Shown: positions 1-4,907 of the stretch, one piece after another
Numbering within the stretch: position 1 is the stretch's first letter
How the letters are laid out: the number at the start of each line of letters is the position of its first letter
From: an uncultured Brevundimonas sp.
Lineage (GTDB): Bacteria; Pseudomonadota; Alphaproteobacteria; Caulobacterales; Caulobacteraceae
DNA length: 6,014 bases
Reading direction: 5' to 3'
Assembly (NCBI RefSeq): GCF_943913055.1
Contig: NZ_CALTWS010000167.1
Span: forward strand, 1 to 6,014
The notes under the pieces: generated by a model
The model's input: only the letters and a program-made list of their open reading frames with translations
What the model was told of the DNA's origin: nothing
Database searches by the model: none
Made by a program: the position numbers and the translations under genes

Positions 1-98
1 AACCACAGGAAGGCGGCCATGGCCCCTCCCCCGCCCAGCGCCCCCAGAACGAAGGCCAGCAGCATCTTGCGGATCTTGGCTTGATCAAGGGTGGTCAC
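1..98 (-). CDS. Small membrane protein, 3' part missing (runs off left edge)
   Basis: Only the first 32 codons are in the window. The GTG start at 98-96 overlaps the TGA of the upstream XRE regulator gene as GTGA, and a GGAGGAG Shine-Dalgarno stretch lies a few bases upstream, so the start is well supported. The visible protein begins MTTLDQAKIRKMLLAFVLGA and continues as a hydrophobic, glycine- and alanine-rich stretch ending in AAFLW, which looks like a first transmembrane helix after a short charged N-terminus. Small XRE regulators of this kind are often paired with an integral membrane protein of unknown role. Translational coupling suggests the two are one operon under the palindromic operators near 321-376. 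No function can be assigned from the visible part. Confidence 0.75.
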   Translation of the reverse strand, partial: MTTLDQAKIRKMLLAFVLGALGGGGAMAAFLW

Positions 99-307
99 AG
101 CGTCTCCTCCGGTGTCCAGTCGTCGATGAACAGGCTCGGCACGGGCACCTCGAACAGCACCGCCATGCGCAAGGCCAGCGGCAGGCTGGGATCGTATTTG
201 TCCGTCTCGACCGCATTGATCGTCTGGCGCGAGACACCCAGGCGGCGGGCCAGCTCACCCTGGCTCCACCCCTTCGCCTCCCGCATCTCCCGCACCAGAT
301 TGCGCAC
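95..307 (-). CDS. XRE/Cro-family helix-turn-helix regulator, 70 aa
   Basis: This is a compact one-domain DNA-binding protein. The helix-turn-helix lies at about residues 15-34 (SQGELARRLGVSRQTINAVE), followed by the YDPSLPLALRMAVLF stretch and the LFIDDW ending typical of short regulators of the COG1476 type. There is no sensor or dimerisation domain beyond the core. The start is GTG at 307: GAGG sits five bases upstream, the reading frame closes at a TAA about 30 bases upstream, and no better start exists in between. It overlaps the downstream membrane-protein gene by GTGA. Two palindromes immediately upstream cover its probable promoter, so it is probably autoregulated (inference). It stands directly after the prohead protease gene, where a head cluster would normally continue with the major capsid gene, so it may be an inserted regulator rather than part of the head module. 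Confidence 0.88.
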   Translation of the reverse strand: MRNLVREMREAKGWSQGELARRLGVSRQTINAVETDKYDPSLPLALRMAVLFEVPVPSLFIDDWTPEETL

Positions 308-320
308 GCGTTCCTCAACC

Positions 321-346
321 TGCCTGTAAAGAGCTCTTTACAGGCA
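321..346. promoter_or_regulatory. Perfect 26-bp palindrome, probable operator 1
   Basis: The half-site TGCCTGTAAAGAG is followed at once by its exact reverse complement, with the centre between 333 and 334. It lies 14 bases upstream of the GTG of the XRE regulator and contains the probable -10 (minus-strand TAAAGA, 335-340). The symmetry and position fit a dimeric HTH repressor acting on its own promoter. There is no T-tract, so it is unlikely to be a terminator. Confidence 0.75.
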
Positions 347-363
347 GGAGCCTCGACTGTCAA
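335..363 (-). promoter_or_regulatory. Probable sigma-70 type promoter of the XRE regulator operon
   Basis: On the minus strand TTGACA (363-358) is followed after exactly 17 bases by TAAAGA (340-335). The -35 is a perfect match; the -10 matches TATAAT at only three of six positions. Transcription would begin about 20 bases before the GTG at 307. The -35 lies inside palindrome 2 and the -10 inside palindrome 1, so a repressor bound at either would block the promoter. Confidence 0.55.
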
Positions 364-376
364 GAGCTCTTTACAG
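357..376. promoter_or_regulatory. Second palindrome, 20 bp with one mismatch, probable operator 2
   Basis: CTGTCAAGAG followed by CTCTTTACAG repeats the core of the perfect palindrome at 321-346, with its centre 33 bp away (about three helical turns). The single departure from symmetry (C at 361) turns minus-strand TTTACA into TTGACA, a consensus -35. The site overlaps the TAA of the protease gene (371-373). Two equal sites on the same helix face suggest paired or cooperative binding (inference). Confidence 0.7.
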
Positions 377-853
377 GCTGCGCTCTACGTCAGGCGACGC
401 CACCACCCCGAACCGCGCCCCCGGCAGCATCGGAAACGTCACCAGCGATACCTCCCACAGTTCCACCTCGACCAGCACCCGCAGCCGCCCATCCCTTCGC
501 GCCTTGTGACTGCGAAAACCGATCGACAGCCCGTCCAGCGCGCCCACCCGACTTAGCGCCTGGGCGAAACGCGCCTCCGCGGACCAGTCCATGACCCGCC
601 CTTCGACATACAGCCCGCGTTCGTCCTCCTCGATCCGGTCCCAGACCCCGACCACCGACCGCGCCTCATGCTGGTGCAGCATCCGCACGCCCTGCGCGCC
701 AGTCTTCGCCAGACTGGCCGAGAACGCGCCCCTCGCCACGACATCCGCGTTCAGATCCGCCACGTTCCAGAGCGACGCATACCCGTGGATCGCCAGCGCA
801 CCCACGCCGGACATGACCTCCTTCGACGCCCGCCCAACCTGCAGGTCCATCAT
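371..853 (-). CDS. HK97-family prohead protease, 160 aa
   Basis: This is a serine protease of the HK97 prohead/herpesvirus assemblin-like superfamily, which trims capsid and scaffold proteins during head maturation. The family landmarks are present in order: an N-terminal strand with HGYASLWNVADLNADVVARG (residues 23-42), the presumed catalytic His in LHQHEARSVVG (H62), the presumed nucleophile in GLSIGF (S110), and ELWEVSLVTFPM (131-142) with the presumed acidic member E134. Length is normal for GTA and small phage proteases. The ATG at 853 was chosen because GGGGG lies about seven bases upstream and family proteins start close to the first strand. The frame stays open to a TTG at 943, but that extension would cross a strong hairpin and has no family-like sequence. 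In the standard order it should follow portal and precede major capsid; here the RcnB-like and FAS1 genes lie upstream and an XRE regulator lies downstream. Confidence 0.9.
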   Translation of the reverse strand: MMDLQVGRASKEVMSGVGALAIHGYASLWNVADLNADVVARGAFSASLAKTGAQGVRMLHQHEARSVVGVWDRIEEDERGLYVEGRVMDWSAEARFAQALSRVGALDGLSIGFRSHKARRDGRLRVLVEVELWEVSLVTFPMLPGARFGVVASPDVERSL

Positions 854-885
854 CCTCGTTCCCCCATGACATCCTTGGCCAAAGC

Positions 886-918
886 TAAGGGCGCGACGAT
901 CGCTCGCCGCGCCCCTTA
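886..918 (-). terminator. GC-rich hairpin after the FAS1 gene, terminator-like
   Basis: TAAGGGCGCG (886-895) pairs with CGCGCCCCTTA (908-918) with one bulged C (912). After one A/C mismatch, CGA (897-899) pairs with TCG (904-906 region) around a short loop near 900-903. It lies about 20 bases beyond the FAS1 stop and before the protease ATG. Read on the minus strand, only a poor T-run (TTAGCTTT) follows, so termination may be partial or it may act as a transcript 3' end. Confidence 0.45.
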
Positions 919-939
919 TCTGTTCGACGCTCATCCGGC

Positions 940-1497
940 TCAAACGGCGGGTGCCACCAGAAGCCCGTCGATCGGCTGGGCGACGCCATTGCTGGCCGCC
1001 GTCTCTCGCCCTGTCAGACGGGCGGTCGCCCCGCCCGGCCCCGTGGCCACGATGGTCGTGCCGTCACGGCTGAAGCTGATCAGTCCGTCGTCCATGGTGC
1101 GCATCTCCACCTTGCCGTCGTCGTCGGCGTCAAGCGCCCGGGCGATGTCGGCCCGCGTCACCGCGCCGGGCAGGATGTGCGCCCTGACGATGGCCGCGGC
1201 CGCTGCCGCATCCGCCTGATCCGCCATGTCGCCGGTAAAGGCCGCATTGACCGGGGCCAGCACTGTGTAGGGACCAACCCCCTCCAGCACGGTGGCCAGC
1301 CCAGCCTTGCCGATCACCCCGTCCAAGGTCGACAGGTCGCCGCCATCCAAGACCTGCGCCAAGGTTCGATCGACCGGCACCGGCGCGCCCTCTGGCGTCG
1401 TCTCCGCCGCCCGGTCGCCGCACGCCGCCAACGCCAGTACGGACATCGACAGTGCGGCCATCGGCGCGAGCGCCCAGCGTTTCATGCCCTGCGTCAT
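940..1497 (-). CDS. FAS1 (fasciclin) domain lipoprotein, 185 aa
   Basis: The N-terminus MTQGMKRW followed by a hydrophobic run ending in LAAC (Cys26) is a lipoprotein signal peptide, so the mature protein should be lipid-anchored in the periplasm. One FAS1 domain fills the rest. The first conserved block is GLATVLEGVGPYTVLAPVN (66-84) with AAF, the second is VRAHILPGAV (104-113), and the closing motif is SNGVAQPIDGLLVAP (169-183). FAS1 domains serve in adhesion and protein contacts; no enzymatic role is expected. A DADDDG run (123-128) resembles the start of a calcium-binding loop but lacks the acidic twelfth position. ATG 1497 is preferred because GAGGGGG lies about six bases upstream; a GTG at 1512, overlapping the RcnB-like stop as GTGA, is possible, as is ATG 1485. 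It is almost certainly co-transcribed with the upstream RcnB-like gene, and the hairpin at 886-918 closes the unit. Confidence 0.88.
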   Translation of the reverse strand: MTQGMKRWALAPMAALSMSVLALAACGDRAAETTPEGAPVPVDRTLAQVLDGGDLSTLDGVIGKAGLATVLEGVGPYTVLAPVNAAFTGDMADQADAAAAAAIVRAHILPGAVTRADIARALDADDDGKVEMRTMDDGLISFSRDGTTIVATGPGGATARLTGRETAASNGVAQPIDGLLVAPAV

Positions 1498-1508
1498 CGT
1501 CGTCCCCC

Positions 1509-2516
1509 TCACGTCAACAGCTGAATGACAGCCTGAACCAGCTGCGTGGTCGGATCGACCTGATAGACATAGCCGTCATTGTATCGGTACCAGCTGTCGG
1601 CGCTATCCACGTACCGGTCCCGATAGGCATAGGGCACATTGTAGACGTCATAGCCCGCCGGCATCCGCTGCCCCACGTTCCAGCTCTGCCCAGTCAGCAG
1701 CGCCGCCACCTGGCTGATCGACTGCGTCTGCGGGTCCAGGCCGTAAAGCACCCCGTCCGCATATCGATAATCATACCGATCCCCCAGCCCGTAGTACTGG
1801 GTGTAGTAGGTGGGCGCGGGTTGATAGTCGTACTGCGTCGGCCAAACCTGACCCAGGCCCAGCGCCCCGCCCAGCAGCGGCAGATAGCCCAGCAATCCGC
1901 CCTGGTTGTCGGTCCGGTACAGATAGCCGTTGTCATAGCGATAGCGGTAATCGTCGTTCCGCCGGTCCCACAGATAGTCATATCGCGACGGTGTGAACTG
2001 GCGCACCTGGCCTGGTGGCAGGCAGCCATTGTTCCGCCACGACAGGCCGGGCGGGCAACCCCGGATCAGGCCCCGATCCACGGGCCGACCCAGGATCACA
2101 CGCTCGATCACCCGCACATCCCGATCGTCATAGCGCCGATCGTCTTTGCGCCTGTCGTCGTAGCGGCGCTCGTCGTAGCGGCGCTCGTCACGCCGCATAT
2201 CCACGCGATCCCGCGTGCGGTCCAGCTCGCGACGAATATCCTGCTCGCGGCGGTCTTCGTCGCGCTCGGCCCGTTGCGGTCCCCGGTCTTCGCGCTCAGG
2301 CCCCCGCCCCGGTCCTCGATTCTCGCCAGGTCCGCGCTCGGGACCGCCACGTCCCGGCCCGCCTCTGTCCGGACCGCCCCGCTCGCCGCCCGGGCCTTTT
2401 CCGTTACTTTGTTCGCCGCGTCCCTTGTCCTGGCTGTCCAGGCTGAATGCCACGGCACCTGATGCCGCGGTCAGCGCCAGTATGGCGGCGCTGGTGATGG
2501 TCAATAGCCGTCTCAT
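1509..2516 (-). CDS. RcnB-like secreted low-complexity protein, 335 aa
   Basis: The first 23 residues (MRRLLTITSAAILALTAASGAVA) form a Sec signal peptide, so the protein is periplasmic or secreted. Residues 30-80 are a Gly/Pro/Arg-rich stretch with GGPxRGGP repeats. Residues 85-135 are a charged run with repeated RRYD units. Next comes CPPGLSWRNNGCLPPGQ (154-170), a CPPGL...NNGCLPPGQ signature common in alphaproteobacterial RcnB-family proteins. Classical RcnB is a small periplasmic nickel/cobalt homeostasis protein; this protein is about three times longer and no metal ligands are obvious beyond the two cysteines, so the RcnB label is by family resemblance only. The C-terminal half carries three copies of a YRYxxGYxYxxD unit near 192, 250 and 310. 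ATG 2516 has GAGGG five bases upstream. An EcfG-type promoter lies in the 81-bp gap before it, and the FAS1 lipoprotein gene follows at once. Confidence 0.82.
   Translation of the reverse strand: MRRLLTITSAAILALTAASGAVAFSLDSQDKGRGEQSNGKGPGGERGGPDRGGPGRGGPERGPGENRGPGRGPEREDRGPQRAERDEDRREQDIRRELDRTRDRVDMRRDERRYDERRYDDRRKDDRRYDDRDVRVIERVILGRPVDRGLIRGCPPGLSWRNNGCLPPGQVRQFTPSRYDYLWDRRNDDYRYRYDNGYLYRTDNQGGLLGYLPLLGGALGLGQVWPTQYDYQPAPTYYTQYYGLGDRYDYRYADGVLYGLDPQTQSISQVAALLTGQSWNVGQRMPAGYDVYNVPYAYRDRYVDSADSWYRYNDGYVYQVDPTTQLVQAVIQLLT
2156..2185. repeat. Two tandem 15-bp copies inside the RcnB-like gene
   Basis: CGTCGTAGCGGCGCT occurs at 2156-2170 and again at 2171-2185, flanked by degenerate copies on both sides. 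It encodes the repeated ERRYD units of the charged segment and keeps the reading frame, so copy number could vary without a frameshift. Confidence 0.7.
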
Positions 2517-2525
2517 GGTGGCCCT

Positions 2526-2590
2526 CTTTCGTGCTCCCTGTGACGCTTGAACGTGCGGTCATCGCCCCCTGTTCCGCAGGCGCACGAAAG
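2526..2590. repeat. 9-bp inverted repeat bracketing the stress promoter
   Basis: CTTTCGTGC at 2526-2534 is the perfect complement of GCACGAAAG at 2582-2590, with 47 bases between. One arm is upstream of the -35 and the other lies in the leader next to the ribosome site. It could be an operator pair, but the RNA start probably excludes the outer arm, so a leader hairpin is unlikely. Confidence 0.4.
2550..2575 (-). promoter_or_regulatory. EcfG/SigT-type general stress promoter of the RcnB-like/FAS1 unit
   Basis: On the minus strand GGAAC (2575-2571) is followed after 17 bases by CGTT (2553-2550). GGAAC-N16/17-CGTT is the established consensus for the alphaproteobacterial general stress sigma factor EcfG (SigT in Caulobacter). 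It lies in the intergenic gap, about 34 bases before the RcnB-like ATG, which leaves a short leader with a GAGGG ribosome site. No convincing sigma-70 promoter was seen in this gap. Confidence 0.65.
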
Positions 2591-2597
2591 CCCCGTT

Positions 2598-2828
2598 TCA
2601 GCGCCCCTCCAGCCGGGTTTCGATCCGCTCCACCGCTGCCCGCGTCGCCGTGCTCTGTTCCTCCAGCCGCGCCAGACGCTCGGCGACCAGCCTCTGCTCC
2701 CCGACCCTTTCCTCCAGCGTTGCGATCCGCGCCGCCGCCCCGCCGGCCCAGACCAGCCCCCCGACCGTCTGCACGGTCAGGGCGATCAGCAGCGCCGTCG
2801 GCACGCGCCGGACTTGATGTTCGCTCAT
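2598..2828 (-). CDS. Small membrane/coiled-coil protein of the head cluster, 76 aa
   Basis: The protein has a charged N-terminus (MSEHQVRRVP), one hydrophobic helix at about residues 11-31 (ALLIALTVQTVGGLVWAGGAA), and then a heptad-like helical tail (32-74) rich in Glu, Arg, Leu and Ala, so a membrane anchor with a coiled coil is likely. ATG 2828 has a good GGAAGGA ribosome site five bases upstream. Its place between portal and prohead protease matches the small gene called 3.5 in the Rhodobacter capsulatus GTA cluster, whose role is not established; the match is positional, and I cannot confirm sequence homology. It ends 81 bp before the RcnB-like start, and the EcfG-type promoter in that gap suggests that gene is transcribed separately. 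Confidence 0.8.
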   Translation of the reverse strand: MSEHQVRRVPTALLIALTVQTVGGLVWAGGAAARIATLEERVGEQRLVAERLARLEEQSTATRAAVERIETRLEGR

Positions 2829-2849
2829 GTTATTCCTTCCAAAGTTTCG

Positions 2850-2931
2850 GGTTCGAGGGACGAGGTTCTAGGGACGAATCCTCGATGCTGGCCTCTGCGT
2901 GCCACTTCCCTCGTCCCTCGTCCCTCGAACC
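2850..2931. repeat. REP-like inverted repeat between portal and the 76-aa gene
   Basis: GGTTCGAGGGACGAGG (2850-2865) is perfectly complementary to 2916-2931, with 50 bases between. A second, variant copy of the left unit (GTTCTAGGGACGA) follows at 2866-2878, and the right arm has an extra CCTCGTC unit just inside it (2909-2915). The right arm ends at the portal stop codon. The unit structure, palindromy and intergenic position fit a dispersed REP-like element. It could fold as an mRNA hairpin that alters portal versus downstream expression. It fills most of the 103-bp gap; nothing else was seen there. Confidence 0.6.
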
Positions 2932-4119
2932 TCACCCTTCCACCCCCGCCATCTGACGCCGCTCCGCGTCCGTCAGGAACCCCGCCGCCGACAGCCGCGC
3001 CCACAGCGCATCGCGCTCGGGCTGCAACGCCGGCACCGCCTCCAGATCCGGCTCGATCTTCACGCCTGCGAACCGTCCGCCCAGCCACCCGGTCAGCGCC
3101 CCCGCCGTCTTCCTCACCAGCGGCACCACCGTCCCGCGCCAGAAGGCGGCATTGGCCTCGCGATAGTTGGCATAGGTCGCATCGCCGGGAATCCCCAGCA
3201 ACTGCGGCGGCACCCCGAACGCCAGCGCAATCTCCCGCGCCGCCGCATGCTTGCCCGCGATGAAGTCCATGTCCGCGGGCGTCCAGCTCATCGGCTTCCA
3301 GTCCAGCCCGCCCTCCAGGATCATCGGCCGCCCGGCATTGGCCGTACCCGCATGGCTCTCGCCGACCTGCGCCCGCAGGGCCTCGAACTGCTCGCCGGTC
3401 AGTCGCTCGCCATCCTTGGCCCCGTAAACCAGCGCCCCGGATGGCCGCGCCGCATTGTCCAGCAACGCCTTGTTCCAGGCCCCGCTCGCATTGTGCACAT
3501 CGATTGCGAACGCCGCCGCCTCCAGCGGTGAAAAGCCATAGTGATCGTCCGTCGGGTGAAACAGCTTCAGGTGCATCACCGGCATCCAGCCGTCACTCTG
3601 ACGCCCTATCCGCACCGACCGTCCGTCTACGGAATACTCATACCCCTCCGGCCACCCCGCCCGACCCGGCACCACCTTCATCCGGTCAGGACGCAGAGCC
3701 CACAGCTCATCCGGCGCACCGTCGCCGTCACCATCGCCCGTCGCCTCCGCCCCACACGCCTCGACATAGGCATTGCCCGCCGTCTGTAGCGCGCCGTACA
3801 GCCCCTCCAGCCACTCCGCCCCCGACTGCTCCGGGTTCGGTTTGGCCAGCAGACGCGCCAGCGGATGATCGTCCGTCCTAGCCCCGTCCGCGAACACCGC
3901 CAGCGGCACCGATGCGCCCGCCTCCGCTATCATCCGCACACAGCGATAGGCCACGGCATTCTTGCCAAACCCCTCGCTCGCCAGATGCGCATAATCCCGC
4001 GGCGTCCACCGCGCCCGCCCGCCGTGCGAAAACGCGATCAACGGCCCGCTGCGGCTCTCCTTGGTTTCGGGCACGGCCGTGCGCCGCCGACCCGCCAGGG
4101 GCCGTCGCCAGTCGAACAT
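2932..4119 (-). CDS. HK97-family phage/GTA portal protein, 395 aa
   Basis: The portal forms the dodecameric ring at the capsid vertex through which terminase pumps DNA. It has the normal HK97-family length. Typical stretches are NAVAYRCVRMIAEAGASVPL (54-73), PNPEQSGAEWLEGLYGALQTAGNAYVE (95-120 region), HLKLFHP (183-189) with YGFSPLEAAAFAID (194-207), NGAARPSGAL-like DNAARPSGAL (221-230), and the diagnostic late block FGVPPQLLGIPGDATYANYREA (301-322) followed by FWRGTVVPLV. ATG 4119 is chosen for its GGAG ribosome site seven bases upstream and its MFDWRRP start; the frame stays open to a TTG at 4197, but that would overlap the divergent antitoxin gene. A short Asp-Gly run (GDGDGDG, 128-134) is an unusual surface-loop insertion. 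Terminase should lie immediately upstream; here a toxin-antitoxin pair on the other strand separates them. Confidence 0.93.
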   Translation of the reverse strand: MFDWRRPLAGRRRTAVPETKESRSGPLIAFSHGGRARWTPRDYAHLASEGFGKNAVAYRCVRMIAEAGASVPLAVFADGARTDDHPLARLLAKPNPEQSGAEWLEGLYGALQTAGNAYVEACGAEATGDGDGDGAPDELWALRPDRMKVVPGRAGWPEGYEYSVDGRSVRIGRQSDGWMPVMHLKLFHPTDDHYGFSPLEAAAFAIDVHNASGAWNKALLDNAARPSGALVYGAKDGERLTGEQFEALRAQVGESHAGTANAGRPMILEGGLDWKPMSWTPADMDFIAGKHAAAREIALAFGVPPQLLGIPGDATYANYREANAAFWRGTVVPLVRKTAGALTGWLGGRFAGVKIEPDLEAVPALQPERDALWARLSAAGFLTDAERRQMAGVEG

Positions 4120-4141
4120 GATGGTTCTCCAAGTCTTGTAG

Positions 4142-4163
4142 TTGGTCCGGTTTATTGGACCAA
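4142..4163. promoter_or_regulatory. Palindrome in the divergent portal/antitoxin gap, probable operator
   Basis: TTGGTCC (4142-4148) and GGACCAA (4157-4163) are perfect inverted 7-bp arms separated by 8 AT-rich bases. Type II toxin-antitoxin pairs are usually repressed by antitoxin binding to such a site just before the antitoxin gene, whose start is 22 bases away. On the other strand it lies about 23 bases before the portal ATG, and minus-strand TTGGTC (4163-4158), 17 bases, TACAAG (4140-4135) is a possible weak portal promoter. Confidence 0.55.
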
Positions 4164-4185
4164 AATTTCGTGCTACATGGTTGTG

Positions 4186-4464
4186 ATGAGCGTTCAAGTG
4201 AACATGGCGGAAGCCAAAGCCCGACTGTCCGAACTGGTGTCTCTGGTCGAAGCCGGGGAAACCGTCATCATTGCTCGCGCCGGTCGTCCGGCTGCCGAGT
4301 TGCGTGTCGCCGCTGGTTCGACAAAATCACGTCGCCACCGTCGAATCGGTGCTTTGGCTCATCTGGGCCCCCTGACCGACGAAGAGGCCACAATGTTTCT
4401 CGAACCCGACCCAGAGATGACGCGCCTCGCCCTGTCCGAGGACGAGGATCATCTCTACGAGTGA
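4186..4464 (+). CDS. Phd/YefM (VapB-type) antitoxin, 92 aa
   Basis: The N-terminal part VQVNMAEAKARLSELVSLVEAGETVIIARAGRPAAEL (3-38) is the classic Phd/YefM fold: a strand, a helix with EAKARLSELV, and a beta hairpin ending in GRPAAEL. It serves as the DNA-binding and dimerising part. The acidic C-terminus (DEEATMFLEPDPEMTRLALSEDEDHLYE) would wrap and neutralise the toxin. No clear ribosome site precedes any candidate start. ATG 4186 gives the usual family N-terminus, ATG 4177 would add three residues, and translation may be leaderless or near it. The gene ends in a GTGA overlap with the toxin gene, the usual layout for coupled antitoxin-toxin synthesis. The surrounding bases look less GC-rich than the head genes, which hints at transfer. 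Confidence 0.88.
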   Translation: MSVQVNMAEAKARLSELVSLVEAGETVIIARAGRPAAELRVAAGSTKSRRHRRIGALAHLGPLTDEEATMFLEPDPEMTRLALSEDEDHLYE

Positions 4465-4880
4465 ATGTCCTGATCGACACTCAGATTCTGATCTGGTCGC
4501 TCTTCAAGGACGCGCGGCTCAGCGATCGTGGCATCGAGCTTGTTGATCTCAGCGACAAAGTGTTCGTCAGTGTCGCCAGCATCTATGAAATCGACTTTAA
4601 GCGTCGCGATCCGAAGCGGTTGAGAGCATCAGATAGTCTGTTGCAACGCATGCCCAATAACATGCCCGCCAACCTCCCTCGTTTTGGGTTCACACTCCTG
4701 CCGATCAACGCCGAGGTATCGTGGCGAGCGGCGCGCCTGCCCTTTGATCACGGCGATCCATGGGACAGGATAATCGTTGCACAGGCTCTTGAACTGGACG
4801 TGCCTCTCGTTAGCGCGGACAAAGTTCTACTGCGTGAGACCGAGGCTCACGCCCGGACCCGCGGCCTGATCGTCTTCTGA
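4461..4880 (+). CDS. PIN-domain toxin (VapC type ribonuclease), 139 aa
   Basis: The protein is a single PIN domain, a Mg-dependent RNase fold. The four acidic active-site positions are visible: D6 in VLIDTQ, E43 in SIYEI, D102 in HGDPWDRIIVAQA, and D120 in VSADK. D99 is also conserved in the HxDPFDR-like block. No catalytic residue is missing, so the toxin should be active. The start is the GTG at 4461 that overlaps the antitoxin stop as GTGA; the reading frame has no stop back to about 4155, but the PIN fold begins only here. VapC toxins of this subgroup cut tRNA or rRNA; the target cannot be read from sequence. Its stop lies 27 bp from the stop of the convergent terminase gene, with no terminator hairpin seen in between, so transcripts of the two may collide. 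Confidence 0.9.
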   Translation: MNVLIDTQILIWSLFKDARLSDRGIELVDLSDKVFVSVASIYEIDFKRRDPKRLRASDSLLQRMPNNMPANLPRFGFTLLPINAEVSWRAARLPFDHGDPWDRIIVAQALELDVPLVSADKVLLRETEAHARTRGLIVF

Positions 4881-4907
4881 CAACAGCGATCCAGACGCGT
4901 AGCGAGT

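Noticed and set aside
85..363. 92-codon minus-strand frame over the XRE gene
   Set aside because: It is Arg/Cys-rich with no domain, and starts inside operator 2; it is an out-of-frame shadow of the regulator gene.
321..376. Palindromes read as a transcription terminator for the protease gene
   Set aside because: There is no T-tract after either stem, and the presence of two copies with promoter elements fits operators better.
854..943. N-terminal extension of the prohead protease to a TTG at 943
   Set aside because: It would run through the GC-rich hairpin, has no ribosome site, and has no family-like sequence; ATG 853 has a ribosome site and the expected N-terminus.
1452..2462. Long plus-strand open frame (336 codons) opposite the RcnB-like gene
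   Set aside because: It is low-complexity, rich in Val, Ile, Pro and Arg, shows no domain, and mirrors the repeat-rich codons of the well-supported minus-strand gene.
2850..2931. GGGACGAGG units as a CRISPR array
   Set aside because: There are too few units, they vary in sequence, lack regular spacers, and are arranged mainly as an inverted repeat.
3865..4185. Upstream extension of the antitoxin frame
   Set aside because: The extra residues are Pro/Arg-rich shadow coding opposite the portal N-terminus; the Phd/YefM fold begins at about 4186.
4120..4197. N-terminal extension of the portal to a TTG at 4197
   Set aside because: It would overlap the antitoxin start and the palindromic operator; ATG 4119 has a GGAG ribosome site and a family-like start.
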